Source: Biomphalaria glabrata (Eukaryota > Mollusca > Gastropoda > Planorbidae). From it: 64,000 bases of DNA. Positions 1-10,776 of this stretch are shown one piece after another (positions within the stretch are counted from its first letter, which is position 1; each line of letters begins with the position of its first letter). The position numbers and the translations under genes are program-made. The notes beneath the pieces were generated by a model. It had not been told where the DNA came from. It saw only the letters and a program-made list of their open reading frames with translations, and searched no databases. The stretch is from assembly GCF_947242115.1 (NCBI RefSeq), contig NC_074724.1, positions 35,015,005 through 35,079,004 on the forward strand. The letters are read 5' to 3'.

Positions 1-217
1 TCAAAGCTGTTTATCGAAGCAAGATAGCTGAATACTAATTTATGACTTTCTAAATTATTAATCTGTTCTGTCTCAGGTTTGTTTTTAGCGAAGTAAAGAG
101 ACAATGAAATTAGATATGACATGGCCGGAACTTCACCAGGCGATAAGAGACATTCAACGTTCAGGTTTCTTGACAGGCCAGCATCTAGTTTAGTTGGAGA
201 CACATTGATAACCAAAG
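1..217 (-). CDS. FREP/CREP-type protein, Ig-domain exon (partial, runs off left edge)
   Basis: On the minus strand a pyrimidine-rich stretch ending in CAG (220-218) is followed by an open frame to the window edge. It accepts the phase-1 G left by the signal-peptide exon at 4253-4340. The predicted mature N-terminus reads ALVINVSPTKLDAGLSRNL, followed by NVECLL, which carries the first Ig cysteine. It aligns well with the start of the CREP-like Ig exon at 13897 (ELIVNATPTTFTVGLTKN, then KIECLF). Known: in snail FREPs, CREPs and GREPs the signal-peptide exon is followed by an Ig exon that begins this way. The second Ig cysteine and the C-terminal lectin or fibrinogen domain lie outside the window, so FREP versus CREP cannot be decided. 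About 72 residues are visible and none is a stop. Confidence 0.75.
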
Positions 218-699
218 CTGGAAATATATGTAAAGGAGATAATACTTAATAGCGAAAATCAAAAGCACATGTTGTGTGAACAAAAAAACAACAACACATA
301 ATCTAAGGGTCACAGACATACAAAATAATTACAAAATATCGATAAGATTATGATTTTGACAGCATAGTGAGTACACGCTAAAAAAGGATTCAAACAAAAA
401 GATAATAAGGCGAGTCTCTATTACACAGAAACTCGTAGGAGGACCCACCTGGTTAGTCGTATTATCTCATCACCATACAAACGAAAAGATATCACACCAG
501 ATAACATTTGCGAATTAAAGCAAACTGTCTTTTAAATCTGTTTGCTCTACATGAAGACAAAACAGCCACCAACAATTTAAAGATCTTGCCAACTTTGGTA
601 TAAATATTTTGGTGCTTAATTATGTGTGACAACCAAATACTGAACAATTGACAAAAAAAACAACAAACGTCTGACTATAGAGTTGATGTACTGTAATGA

Positions 700-845
700 A
701 CCGTAATGTTGGTACGGTCCACTCTCTTTCCCTCGCTCTCCCTGTCTCTCTCTCTCTCTCTCTCTCTGTCAATGTCTGTCTCTTTTTCTCTATCTCACTC
801 TAGGTCTTTCTTTGTTTCTTTCCCTCTCTTTTTTTCTTTCTCTAA
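700..845. repeat. Pyrimidine-rich (TC)n tract
   Basis: A tract of CT dinucleotides grades into TTTC-rich sequence next to the LINE tail at 850. It is simple sequence in the intron of the minus-strand gene. Confidence 0.85.
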
Positions 846-849
846 CTTC

Positions 850-1061
850 TTATCTTATATTATCTTATCTTATATGATACAGACGTTACTTCAAAAAAGA
901 AGATGATTACGTCCTACTCGTCATGCATTTAGTCATGCATATTAACCAATGAACTAAACTCCGCAAAGTCACTGGTTTTCCTGGCTAGCTCAGGCAACCC
1001 ATTCCATGCTCTAATAACACTAGGGAAGAAGGAGTATTTGTACAAATTTGTCCTAGCATAT
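850..1061 (-). mobile_element. LINE family 1, 3' end (left part of a copy split by an insertion)
   Basis: The plus strand starts with the (TTATC/TATCT)n tail typical of this family's 3' end, then the conserved block containing ACAGACGTTACTTCAAAAAA and CCTGGCTAGCTCAGGCAACC. Similar blocks lie at 7828, 22190 and 43490. The copy breaks at GCATAT and resumes at 2738, where the next family sequence (GGGACGAGGAATG) follows, so an element inserted between the two parts. Confidence 0.8.
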
Positions 1062-2737
1062 CCCATTAACTACCAAAACTTTATTACTGCATTAAATATA
1101 AATTTTCTATTAAATATCAATTTCTATCGGTCAAACTAAGACACTGCAAAAAGAATTTTTGAAAAATTCCATATAGTAACGATTCTGTGAGATGTACACT
1201 GGCAGTGTACGTGGCAGGAAGTGGCCCCGTGAGGAACATTATATAAAAAAAATAATATTTTTTTTTTTACAATCTTTAAGTGAAAACAGTTTAGTTAATA
1301 ACATTGAAAAACACACAAATAAGCATTTTAATGCAAAAAAAGTATATTTTAATTCTTTTTTTTTACTAAAAATTATAACAATATAGTAAAAAAATAGGCA
1401 TCAAATGTACAACATTATATGGTACTAACCAGTACTATCCAGCTATATTTTTTACAACAACAAATAATACTACAATAGTGAGATATTCAAAGATCATGTC
1501 CATAAGCAAAGATTTTAATATTTGAAGTGCGGTTGAACCAAACATACTTTATATATTGGTATATTCGTATATTCATATGCTTATCAGTTATGTAATAATC
1601 ATAAATTCCATTTTTTTCGAATTCTTTTCATTGGGTCGCAGTCATAGTTTTGGCATTTTCAAATTTGTTAGCTTTGATAAAGTCTATAGACTCAATTCCC
1701 TTGTGATAATTAGCTCTGCTTATTAGCTATACTAAATTGTGACTAAATTGTAAAAAATAAGTATACATAATAAATAACGGCGTCATAGAGGTAAACATAT
1801 TATGTTATGATATAACACAAGGACCTAATAACAAATTATAAGATTCTAATGTCATTGAAACTCAATCATGCTTTTGTCTAATTCATTTATTTACTATTTT
1901 ATATCAGGTTCTCATCTTGATTCTTAATGATGACATTGTGAACTGTTAATATTTACTTGAGACCCTAAAAAAATATTATAAATATCTATAATTATTATTA
2001 TAATTTTTTTTTCAAAAAAACATACATCAATAGGATTATAATTTGCTAATGGGGCAAATATTTTTCTAAGTAGTCAGTTAAAATACTATAGCCTAGGAGA
2101 ACTGCATGAAGTAAAATAAAACAAAACAAAGAAAATATATAAAAGGAATTATTATATTATTGTTTATATGTTTTCAAATAATAACCTTATAATCATCATT
2201 ATTAGTTCTAAAATTTGCAATTATAAGGGTATCTATTATGTATAGCAATAATATATGATAATATTGGTTAAAACAAACATATCTATGTTCTAAATGAAGT
2301 CTTGATTTATTTCGATTCATATATCAGTCATTGATTCCTACAGTGGCATATCCTGCCATGTACACTGGGAGTGTACGTTACAAAAAATTAAAATTTGAAA
2401 AGACCATGCTATAAATGTTAAATCTATTAATTAATTTTAATACTAGGATACTTTATGTTTCTAAATCAAGTAGTTTTATTTGAAAATATTTATATAAATG
2501 TGTTATTACTTACATTTTCCGAACAGGTTTCATTTTTTTCAATTTTTGACAATGTTGTCACTTTCAAGCGCAATAAAATACTTAAAAGCAATTGTAAAAG
2601 TCAAACAGCACGTGGCAAAACGTAGACAAACATGTTCTTAAACGAAAACAAAAGAGAAAATAGAAAAAACTTTAATAGTTTTTTTTATATAAGTTTTTGA
2701 AAAACGTACACTGCCAGTGTACAAAGTAGGATATGGG
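1062..2737. mobile_element. Non-autonomous DNA element with CCC ends, inserted in a LINE
   Basis: The 1676-bp segment splits the LINE copy precisely. It starts CCCATTAACTACC and ends as the inverse of CCCATATCCTACT, an imperfect 13-bp inverted terminus. ATAT flanks both sides (1058-1061 and 2738-2741), a 4-bp target duplication, since the intact LINE has ATAT once. Inside are three copies of the near-palindrome GTACACTGGCAGTGTAC (1195, 2358, and inverted at 2705). It has no long ORF. CCC ends with a 4-bp duplication recall piggyBac-type elements, but the canonical TTAA is absent, so the superfamily is uncertain. Confidence 0.6.
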
Positions 2738-3480
2738 ATATGGGACGAGGAATGTGCCTTTATCTTTGTGTCTTTCAGAGTATTTTATTAGATTTTGTTT
2801 CTGTATTTGAAGATTATGGTTCAGTGTTATATGTATAATTGCTACTTTACTTTTGAGCCTTCTGTCCTGAAGGCTTTCTAAATTTAGTGATTTTACTAAA
2901 GGGGTTACTGTAGTCAAATGTGAATATTCGTTTGTTATGAATCTCACTGTTCTATTTTGTGTCTGTTCCAGTTTCTTAATGTTATCTTGAGTTGAGGGGT
3001 CCCAAACAGAGGATGCATATTTTATTATTGGCCTAATCAAGGTTAAACAACATTTTAGTTGTATGTTCTTATCTGATTTATAGAAATTTCTTTTAATAAA
3101 CCCTAATGCTTTGTTTGATTTTTTTTTTATAGTTTCATCAATATGCGGATATATATGACAGTTTTTCATTTATTATAACACCTAGGTATTTTGCGTTTTT
3201 AGTCTGTGTTACTGGTTTACCATAAATAAGATAAGTGGAATTAATTTGTTTGAGCTTTTTTGTTACTCTTAATAACTGACATTTTTCTGGGTGGAAAGAC
3301 ATGCTCCAATTTGATTCCCATTTCTGTAATTCATCTAATTCTCTTTGTAAAATTTCCCTGTCTTGTGTTGTTTTTATTGTTCTATATATTATGCAATCAT
3401 CTGCGAATAATCTGACTTTTGTCCCTAAACTAATGCAATTCGGTAAATCATTTATGTAAATTAAAAATAGGAGTGGACTT
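2738..3480 (-). mobile_element. LINE family 1, reverse transcriptase C-terminal part (right part of split copy)
   Basis: On the minus strand from about 3480 a decayed RT frame reads SPLLFLIYINDLPNC, then LFADDCIIYR (the FADD catalytic box), and later KCCLTLIRPIIKYASSVWDP, typical of CR1/Jockey-clade RTs. It then runs into the conserved family end near GTFLVPY. The copy is 5'-truncated at about 3480, where TC simple sequence begins. It lies in the intron of the minus-strand Ig gene, in the gene's own orientation. Confidence 0.85.
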
Positions 3481-3600
3481 TTATCTCACTCATTATTTCT
3501 TTGTGTTTCTTTGTGTGTGTCTCTCTCTTTTTGTCTCTCTCTCTGTCTCTGTTGTTCTGTCTCGTCTTTCTGTCTCTGTATCTCTCTTTATCTAGTGCCC
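3481..3600. repeat. Pyrimidine-rich simple sequence
   Basis: A TCTC/TGTC-rich tract abuts the 5'-truncated end of the LINE. From 3600 to 4250 I see only AT-rich intronic DNA with no recognisable element. Confidence 0.7.
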
Positions 3601-4252
3601 CTTAAAACTTCTAGAAACTCTACGGGCTTGACGCCAGTCCTTTTTAGACAATCGCATGCCTTTACCTAGGGCAATCTCTACTTGCCGAGTTCATATTCAT
3701 ATATTCCAGAAGGGTCGTCCCGTAAGATTTGGCGTAAATTATGAAAACATAATTATATACCCGTGTCATTCAAGATTAAACCGTAAGTCTAGGTTTGAAA
3801 GGCTAAGGTCGGGATATCATCTTTCGCGAGGCTTCTCCTCATTTATGTACTTTGGACGTGCTAAAGTCTGGCATATCTGTACATGTATACGTATAAATTG
3901 CTTACATTATTAATTTTTAAGAAATGTCTTTCAATAAATCAAAGCGACCATTGAGACAATTTTAGAGTACTCTCTGTGGGAAAGGAAAAATTAACTTTAT
4001 TACAAGTTTATATAAACTCACTCCGTTTGTCTGCCCTTTATAAATTTGTATAGGTTATTGAAGGTTATTCCCCTTTTATCTGATCAAGCGGAAACGTTGC
4101 ACAATTATTCATTGTGCTTAACAAAACATAATCAACAAAAAAATAAATAAAAAATAAACCAATTAACTCATAAAATTTGCGCCCATGTAATTTGATTGTT
4201 TATATATATAAAATGGAAATAAATCTTTTAGTATATCTAATATATCACTCAC

Positions 4253-4340
4253 CAGCTTCAAAAGTCGGTAAAAGATAAAGAAATGCAAAAATAAACATTG
4301 TTAATAAAAATTTGTTATCAATTTGTCCCATCGTCTTCAT
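4253..4340 (-). CDS. Signal-peptide exon of the minus-strand FREP/CREP-type gene
   Basis: The frame starts at ATG 4340-4338 and gives 29 codons plus one base before a strong donor (GTGAGT) just below 4253. The peptide starts MKTMGQIDNK, has a hydrophobic core LLTMFIFAFLYLLP and ends TFEA, a typical cleavable signal peptide. A second in-frame ATG at 4331-4329 could also be used. Phase 1 matches the Ig exon at 1-217, with an intron of about 4.0 kb between them. The same exon-1 design (signal peptide, phase-1 donor) is used by the three plus-strand genes here. The gene is divergent from the CREP-like gene, with 6.5 kb of repeat-rich DNA between their start codons. Confidence 0.7.
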
Positions 4341-4361
4341 AGGCAGTGAGCAAGTCGTTTA

Positions 4362-4376
4362 TCCTAGAATATTTTT
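4362..4376 (-). promoter_or_regulatory. Possible TATA-like element of the minus-strand gene
   Basis: Read on the minus strand the stretch contains TAAAAATATTC, about 25 bp upstream of a TCACTG initiator-like site at 4349-4344. That would leave almost no 5' UTR, so it is only a weak candidate. Confidence 0.2.
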
Positions 4377-4574
4377 ACCTGTTTAATATTATGACTAAAT
4401 AATAGGCTACTCTGGTGACAGATGTGAGATTAACTAAACCTGTGATATTTATATTGCAGTGGTGATAAAACGAGAATTGCTATTATCTTAGAATGTATGT
4501 GCGTAATATATGGTTTGCAATGCCTGACGTTTTGTATTCTCCGTTAAAGGTAGCAACATGTTTGAAATTGTAAA

Positions 4575-4700
4575 CATCGAGGGCTGTGTAACTTAGGGGT
4601 AGAAACTACCTAACCTTGCGGAGCTTGCGTTCGAATCCCAAGGATGGGAAAAAATTGGATTAAAGTGTTGAAGACACGCAGATAAAAAGTAACCCTAACC
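4575..4700 (+). mobile_element. tRNA-derived SINE-like fragment
   Basis: An A-box-like stretch (AACTTAGGGGTAGAAA) and a good B box (GTTCGAATCCC) are spaced as in a tRNA head, followed by GATGGG and a short TAACCCTAACCCTAACC-like run. No anticodon-arm cloverleaf was confirmed, so I read it as a SINE head and not a tRNA gene. Confidence 0.4.
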
Positions 4701-4809
4701 CTAACCTTAAAATATCTGTTATAGCAAAATAACAAAAAATGTACGCGAGTCAAGGAATGTGATCTGGGAATATTTATTGTCAAATTCAACACTTTTTAAT
4801 CTGACACAC

Positions 4810-5056
4810 TCAGTTATCCAACGTGGTGCCGACAGGGCGACAATCTATGCTTCAGCTCCACACGCGTGTTATGGCACGTAAGTCTCGCCTCTTCTCGTGT
4901 AGTTCTCGCTCTATTGTCTTTCTGTCTTTCAAATAGGAAAAGGAGAAACGAGAATCTGAATAGACCACCCTGGATGTTGCATAATAAGTAGGTCACAGCT
5001 GGGGCTGCGTTGTCACGGGAAATATTGCATTCCTCGTTAATCTACGGGCTTGAACA
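4810..5056 (+). mobile_element. LINE family 3, 3' end fragment
   Basis: The block containing AGTAGGTCACAGCTGGGGC and ACTGCATTCC-like sequence recurs at 16480 (inverted), 20690, 46674 (inverted) and 59868 (inverted). The larger copy at 46674-47054 shows that this is the 3' end of a LINE ORF with a C-terminal Cys/His motif. Confidence 0.55.
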
Positions 5057-5089
5057 TACTCATATATTTTAAAACAGTTTACCTAACGT

Positions 5090-5690
5090 AGTTTTTAGTA
5101 TCGAAGTTTGTGTCACGTCTTGTAGTGTGGGGATTAGAGACGACAAACGAAATCTTAAGGAATTATCTCTTCTTAAAAATAAGAAACTATTAAGAAATCT
5201 GCTAACATACGGAATAACTTGTTGGCAAGGCAACGCCTCATCTAAACTGTTACGACGTCTAGAAAACATCATTAAAAAAGCATCAAAAATTACACTCACA
5301 ACATTACCACATTTAAAGGAACTTTTTGAACAAACGTGCCTAAGAAAAATCGAAAAAATCATGGAAGACTACGGCCACCCGCTCCATCAGAACTACGCCA
5401 GGTCGTCGCGAAGTGGGCGACTGCTGTCAATCAAAACAAGAACGGAGTGGTACAAAAACTCGTTCGTACCTCACTCGGTCAGACTCTATCACCGCCTCTC
5501 ATTGATCAGGGAACATGAAAAGCACCAAGATACCTGTGTGTAGTCGCTGAATGAACTCTTTATGTTGTGTCTGTTGTATTTATGTGTATTTTTCTGTTGT
5601 GTTGTCTTTATATGAGAAACGAGTCCTTGTAATCACAACAAATTTCCGTAAGGATCAATAAAGCAGTCTTAGTCTTAATCTTAAATATGA
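5090..5690 (+). mobile_element. LINE family 2, RT C-terminal part and 3' UTR
   Basis: An open frame at 5127-5543 encodes the C-terminal part of a non-LTR RT: LLTYGITCWQGNASSKLLRR, then HPLHQNYARSS and KNSFVPHSVRLYHR. After the stop comes a UTR with ATATGAGAAACGAGTCCTTG, ending in CAATAAAGCAGTCTTAGTCT. The 3' tail is based on GACTAA. A close inverted copy lies at 53695-54215 and further tails at 15325 and 27240. Confidence 0.85.
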
Positions 5691-5699
5691 CCGTTTTTT

Positions 5700-6050
5700 T
5701 TCGATTTATAATATTGGGCAATCTACCTTGGTAGTTCTACCATTTACAGCAGTGTTTCTCAAATTTTGTTCCGTAGAAAATATAATAGTATGCAAGGCTT
5801 AAATTGGTATTCCAAGAACCATTGGAATAATTAACGAGTAGGCCACCACGTGACTAAATATTTAGAATGTGTGAAGTGTTCCGTCACGGAAAAGTTTGGG
5901 AAACATTGATTTATTGTGTTATGAAAAATGGGAGAAAATAAAACATTCCATGATCTACACCTTTGACCACACCAAGAGAAAAACACATAAATCGAGCGAA
6001 TGTCTCCAATTTAATGAAGTTCTTTATATCTTACTATTTTATATATTTTT
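5700..6050. other. Intergenic, no recognised feature
   Basis: AT-rich sequence with no open frame of note and no repeat match that I could see within the window. Confidence 0.5.
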
Positions 6051-6900
6051 AGCGGTCCATAGACGATATTAATTTTGTGTGGTCTGTTTGTCAGACCGTC
6101 TGTCCGTCCCGTTTAGATCTCGTAAACAGGAAAAGATAGTGAAAATCTGACATCATGATATTTTAGACCACTGAAGTGTTGGATGCAATGGCTAATTTTT
6201 TTCTTTTCTGAAAGCGAAACATTTAATTTTCTAAATTAACTATGCAAGCATTTTTTTGTCATAAAAGAACACCATTTTTACAACCATTAACTATTAAAAG
6301 TATCAAACGCGGGAGGCTATTTAATAAGAGAAATGACAGTTTACCATATTTTTAACAAATTTATGCAAACGGTTTTGACTTTTTTTTGGTCAAAAACAAA
6401 TTTTATACAATTTTATTGCTAAGTTAAGTAAGTTCTACCACATCAATTACTACATTCACGAATAAAATGTTTCTTTTTTTTTTTAAAGAGGAAAAATCTA
6501 TTTAATATGTTTATAAGTGTAACATAATTTAAAACAACATATAATAATTAGTTTTTTTTATATTATCATAAGAACCGCAGTACCCCAATGTGGCGATAAC
6601 ATACATAACTAAATGACTTTTTTTTTAAAAATGGAAATAGTTTGTTATTTCCTTGAGAATTTGTATATGAGATCGACTTTTTACAAAACAATTAGATCAA
6701 TTAGATAATCATTATATGACATAAGTTAGGCCAGGTTCCAGTCTAATTTCACCTTCACTTTCATATATCCCTTGGTCTGCTGGACCGTTGGGGCACCACA
6801 CAGGATCTGTCAACCTTGTTTCTCCATTCTTCTCTGTCATTTGCCTTTGATAGAATTTCATTCTGATGTTCTTTCTAAAAATATTGAAACCTAGTTTTTT
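6051..6900 (-). mobile_element. LINE family 4 copy, ORF end plus long 3' UTR
   Basis: At 6720-6880 the minus strand carries the family's ORF end (the plus strand contains TTGGGGCACCACACAGGATC). Downstream on the minus strand an AT-rich UTR of about 700 bp runs to the GTCTGTCCGTCCCG-rich end at 6100. An inverted homologue lies at 9290-10300. The family is identified from the better ORF end at 33975-34240. Confidence 0.65.
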
Positions 6901-7830
6901 TTTTTTTAATCCGACACCATTCCGGTCCTGTAACCATCAGACTATCAAGTTTTAACTGTATAACACATACTCATTTATATTATATTTACATTACTGAAAA
7001 GTTAATGTTGCTAAAAGGTATAGGCTTAACGTATTTTTCTGATCAACCTAAAACCGTTTTGCTACTTCGAAAAATAATAATACTGGTATCAAAAGAACAG
7101 GGGAGATCATACATAAGACAGTTTTTACATTAAGTTAATTTTTAGCAATTATCTCCCCTGTCTTCGTCGTTATGATGACACAGATGCGCTGATTGTACAA
7201 TTTCTTGTTATGCTTGATATCTTGAACGCTGACTGTAGAACTAGAGAAAAGGCTCCAAGAAATGGCGTCACTAGGGTCGCTGTCACCCGGTGAGGATAGC
7301 TCACCCCCCGCCCCCCCCCCCCCAATCGATTTTTTTTCCAAAATTTCCCAATAAACACTATCGTTATTTCGTTGTTGTTTACCGATACAGCAAGCTGATG
7401 GCCTACATTTCTTTGATTGTAAAATGAATGTCAATTCTATTCTAAAATTTCATTGTTTATAATATTTATTTAATAATTAATTGCATATTTTACAATCGGA
7501 AACTTAACATCACCTGAACATATTTCATTTAGACGGAAACGGTTTAACATTGTGCTGTGTTATTCAAATTGCTACTACAATCTAGACAAAAAAACGTACG
7601 TAGCCGCCCCCTTAGCTCGTGGCGTAGACCTTAGTGTATTTTTGTATCTGAAAACCGGAACGCCCTAAAAATAAAAAAAAATAAAAAAAAAACACATTTA
7701 TCTTAATTAAGAATTAAACATTTTAATAAATCGGTTAAACCAATTTGCACAGTATTTAGTATTAGCCATAGACATATATAGATGTGTATGGTTTATTTAT
7801 AAACTTTGGAAAGGTCAACCCCATTATCTT
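6901..7830. other. Intergenic, no gene; one poly-C run
   Basis: A run of cytosines sits at 7302-7322 and A-rich simple sequence at 7668-7692. The short minus frames across the poly-C run look like chance. No known element was recognised. Confidence 0.5.
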
Positions 7831-7922
7831 CTTATCTTATATAATACAGACGTTACTTTAGGCATGCATATTAACCAATGACTTAAATTCTGCCAAGTCA
7901 CTGGTTTTCCTGGCTAGCTCAT
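7828..7922 (-). mobile_element. LINE family 1, short 3' end
   Basis: Contains the tail TTATCTTCTTATCTTATATA, ACAGACGTTACTT, the AACCAATGACTTAAATTCTG block and TTTTCCTGGCTAGCTCA, then breaks off. About 95 bp, heavily 5'-truncated. Confidence 0.75.
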
Positions 7923-8205
7923 TTTAATATTCTACTTTCATTTCGTGTGAAAATTTAATAGTATTGAAGAACATCTCGCCATGTTTGACATAGATCTAAA
8001 TCCGATGCACTAGATAAGTGATACACAAACTAGGGCCCGCGGGCCAATTATTGGGCTGCTTAACTACAAAAAGATTGACTGACGTTTACAATTGTAAACT
8101 TTTCAATTCTGCCAAGAGAAAAAATATTCTGTTGCTAAAAATTCTAGATCTCAACTTTTTGTTACACAAAATAATTTTACAATTTGACATGTTTGTTTGA
8201 AATAC

Positions 8206-8372
8206 ATGTTTCGGATGTTCCTTCAGAGTTGAAGATAGTTTACTTCCTAGTCCAAACCTCCCGCAGAACGACGGGGGATGGGAGCGGGCAGGGTTTGAGC
8301 CCGGGACCATCGATAAGATCTAAACGACAGTCCAGTGCTCAAACCGCACGACCAGGCAGCCATCATAGATCT
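8206..8372 (-). mobile_element. SINE family 2
   Basis: On the minus strand a tRNA-like head (CTGCCTGGTCGTGCGGTTTG) and a degenerate B box are followed by CTCCCATCCCCCGTCG and a tail with CATCCGAAACATGTA. Copies: 9596 (+), 34368 (-), 37974 (-), 41095 (+) and 51524 (-). Confidence 0.8.
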
Positions 8373-8499
8373 TTGTTTGTTCGGATGTAACAAGATATCT
8401 AATGCATCGCTAAATGTAAGGTTTGAATCGGTTGTCATCCAAGCAAGACCAGGCATTGTTCTGGACTGGTCACATGGAATCTTGTCCACCACCAGCTCT

Positions 8500-8690
8500 C
8501 AAAGTCCAGGGAACACACTCATTGATTTTATAAATAAAAATCACCCTTTGGGTCAGGACTTTGTGAGATACAAGACACCGATAGTAAAGACAGACACACA
8601 ACTCTTTTGTTCCTCTGGTAACGAAATCAATACAATGGAACCATCTGATATACACTTTACACAAGTAAATTAAAGTAAGTCTGGTGTAAA
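8500..8690. mobile_element. Fragment shared with 48120-48290 (probable LINE)
   Basis: AAAATCACCCTTTGGGTCAG and TTTTGTTCCTCTGGTAACGA recur in inverted orientation around 48130-48250. This points to a dispersed element, probably a LINE 3' region. No domain was identified. Confidence 0.4.
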
Positions 8691-8836
8691 TATACATTTT
8701 CTATAGTTATGTTTTGATTGTTGTAAAGCGCATAGAGCATAGAGTATTTAGACTTCAAGGAATTAAGGAACGCTCGATAGTGTTAGTATGCCCACTATGA
8801 CACGGAGAACTGGTTCTTATTAAAGACACATTAGAA

Positions 8837-9031
8837 CAGCGGTTCTCAACCTTTTAAGCTCGGCGACCCCTTTTTACAATCCCCGACTCTGCCGCGACCC
8901 CTCCTCCCCCCCCCCCGCACATACACACAGAAATAGAAGAATAATCCTTTTTTTCGATTGTCTTTGGCGACCCTTAGCAAATCGTCAATCGACCCCCAAG
9001 GGGGTCGCGATCCACAGGTTGAGAACCCCTG
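8837..9031. mobile_element. Short non-autonomous hAT element (200-bp family, copy 1)
   Basis: Ends CAGCGGTTCTCAACC and GGTTGAGAACCCCTG, inverted termini of the hAT type, with flanking 8-bp duplication CATTAGAA (829-836 of the 8-kb block, and 9032-9039). GC-rich centre with GGGGTCGCGATCC. Sister copies lie at 24683, 50328 and 55378. Confidence 0.9.
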
Positions 9032-9289
9032 CATTAGAATGTTGTGTGAAATAATATATGCATTTAGGTAAAAAGTATCAAAAGGCGGGTTAAATTTATT
9101 AGATATTTTAACTAATTTTGTTTAAAAAATGTGATTTTCGCACCCCCATCCGAAGGGTTTTGGTATGGAATTGGCCAACACACCTGAAGTAATGGTTACG
9201 TAATACGTGCGGAAAAAGCGCCCCCTACCCAACTTTAAAAAAAAATACAAAACATGCGAAGTTAAAGCAACACAAGGTTACAAAGACAC

Positions 9290-10300
9290 CCACGCAGGTA
9301 AAAATGCAGGTTTCAATATTGTCAGAAAGAACATCAGAATGAAATTCTAATAAAGGCAAATGACAGAGAAGAATGAAGAAAGAAGGTTGACAGATCTTGT
9401 GTGGTACCCCATCGGTCCAGCAGACCAAGGATAGGTAAAAGTGTAGGTGAAGCTAAATGAGAACCTGGCCAAACTGATTTCCTATTATCATTATCTTATT
9501 GATCTAACTGTTGTGTATAGAGGGTCAATCTTTTAATCAAAACCTCAGAAAAAAAATTCGCAAAAAAAAAAAAAATCTTTAATATTTGAATTGCATATGG
9601 CTGCCTGATCGTGCGGTTTGCGCGCTGGACTGTCGTTCGGATTTATCGACGGTCGAGGGTTCAAACCCTGTCCGCTCCCATCCTCCGTCGTCCTGCGGGA
9701 GTTTTGGACTAGGAAGTAAACTATCTTCAACTCTGAAGGAACATCCGAAAATGCATTTCATGAGCGTATACCGTAGTCCTCGTAATAATATGAAAAACTA
9801 CTTATTAATTGTTGTTTTAAATCATTTTAAACTTCTATGCATATTAAGTAGACCTTTTCTCTTTTATATAAATAATAACAATTTTCTTTTGTAAATGAAG
9901 TAAATAGTATGACAGAACTTCCATAACTTATCAATACATTTGCAAAAAAAAAATTTTTTGACAAAAAATCTAAAATAGTTTGCATAAATGTTTAAAAAAA
10001 TAGGGTAAATAGTCATCTTTACTAAATAGCCTCCTGTATTTGTTACTATTAATAATGAATAGTTGTAAAAATAGTGTATTTAAAAAAAACTGCTTGATAG
10101 TTGATTTACAATTTTTTTTTCACTCTCAGAAAAGAAAAATGTAGCCTTTGCATCAGAACTTTGACAGGTCTAAAATATTATAATGTCGGATTTTCAATAT
10201 CTTTCCTACTTTACGAGATCTAAACGGGACGAAGGGACGGACGGACGGAGGGACAGACATTCCACACAAACCTAGTAGCGTCTTTTCCATTTTCGGGAGT
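9290..10300 (+). mobile_element. LINE family 4 copy in inverse orientation to 6051-6900
   Basis: Starts in the ORF-end block (GACAGATCTTGTGTGG at about 9389), followed by a long AT-rich UTR that ends in GGACGGACGGACGGAGGGAC near 10240. It matches the reverse complement of 6051-6900 along its length, except that a SINE family 2 copy sits at 9596-9752. The pair makes a large inverted repeat with about 2.4 kb between the arms. Confidence 0.65.
9596..9752 (+). mobile_element. SINE family 2, inserted in a LINE family 4 UTR
   Basis: Head TGGCTGCCTGATCGTGCGGT, B box GGTTCAAACCCTG, body CTCCCATCCTCCGTCG and tail ACATCCGAAAATGCA. One of the better-preserved copies. Confidence 0.85.
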
Positions 10301-10743
10301 AACTAAAAATAACTACTCTTTTAAACAGACACCTGTCGCAGGTTTGTGGGAACGTTAGCCGCCTGTCTAACAGCCTGTCACTTCAATTGAGTGAGTGTCA
10401 AATTGTTATCAGCATAATCAGAAAATGAAAGATATATTCTATTTTCAGCATAAGTTTACTTTTCGTTCTAGCTCTCGAGCTCGTGAGAGATAGTACAGCC
10501 TTACATTGCATTAACTTTACTATCAATACTATGTATTACTTTTCAATTATTTTTTTTCCCAGAAATTATTGGGAGGGGTGGGTCACTGACGTTTATTTTG
10601 CAATAATTGTTTACTTTCGATCTTTGTTTCTATCTGCTCCCTTTGACTCTACGATCTCCTCAAAGTCTCTCTTTCACTCTCATTTTACACACACAAGCAT
10701 TATAATTAACGGCTACGCCACTGAGTCTATGTGATTTGTTCCA

Positions 10744-10751
10744 TTTAAAAG
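10744..10751 (+). promoter_or_regulatory. TATA-like box of the CREP-like gene
   Basis: TTTAAAAG lies about 45-52 bp upstream of the signal-peptide ATG. Transcription starting about 30 bp downstream would begin near 10775, giving a very short 5' UTR. From position alone this is a moderate candidate. The preceding 10300-10740 holds no recognised element. Confidence 0.3.
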
Positions 10752-10776
10752 CAGCGGACACTAGACTCAAAACAAC

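Noticed and set aside
3656-3913. 85-codon plus-strand ORF
   Set aside because: No recognisable domain, no homologue in the window and no splice context; it lies in the intron of the minus-strand gene.
5127-5543. Host gene of 138 codons
   Set aside because: The peptide matches the RT C-terminus of a LINE, and a near-identical inverted copy lies at 53840-54133.
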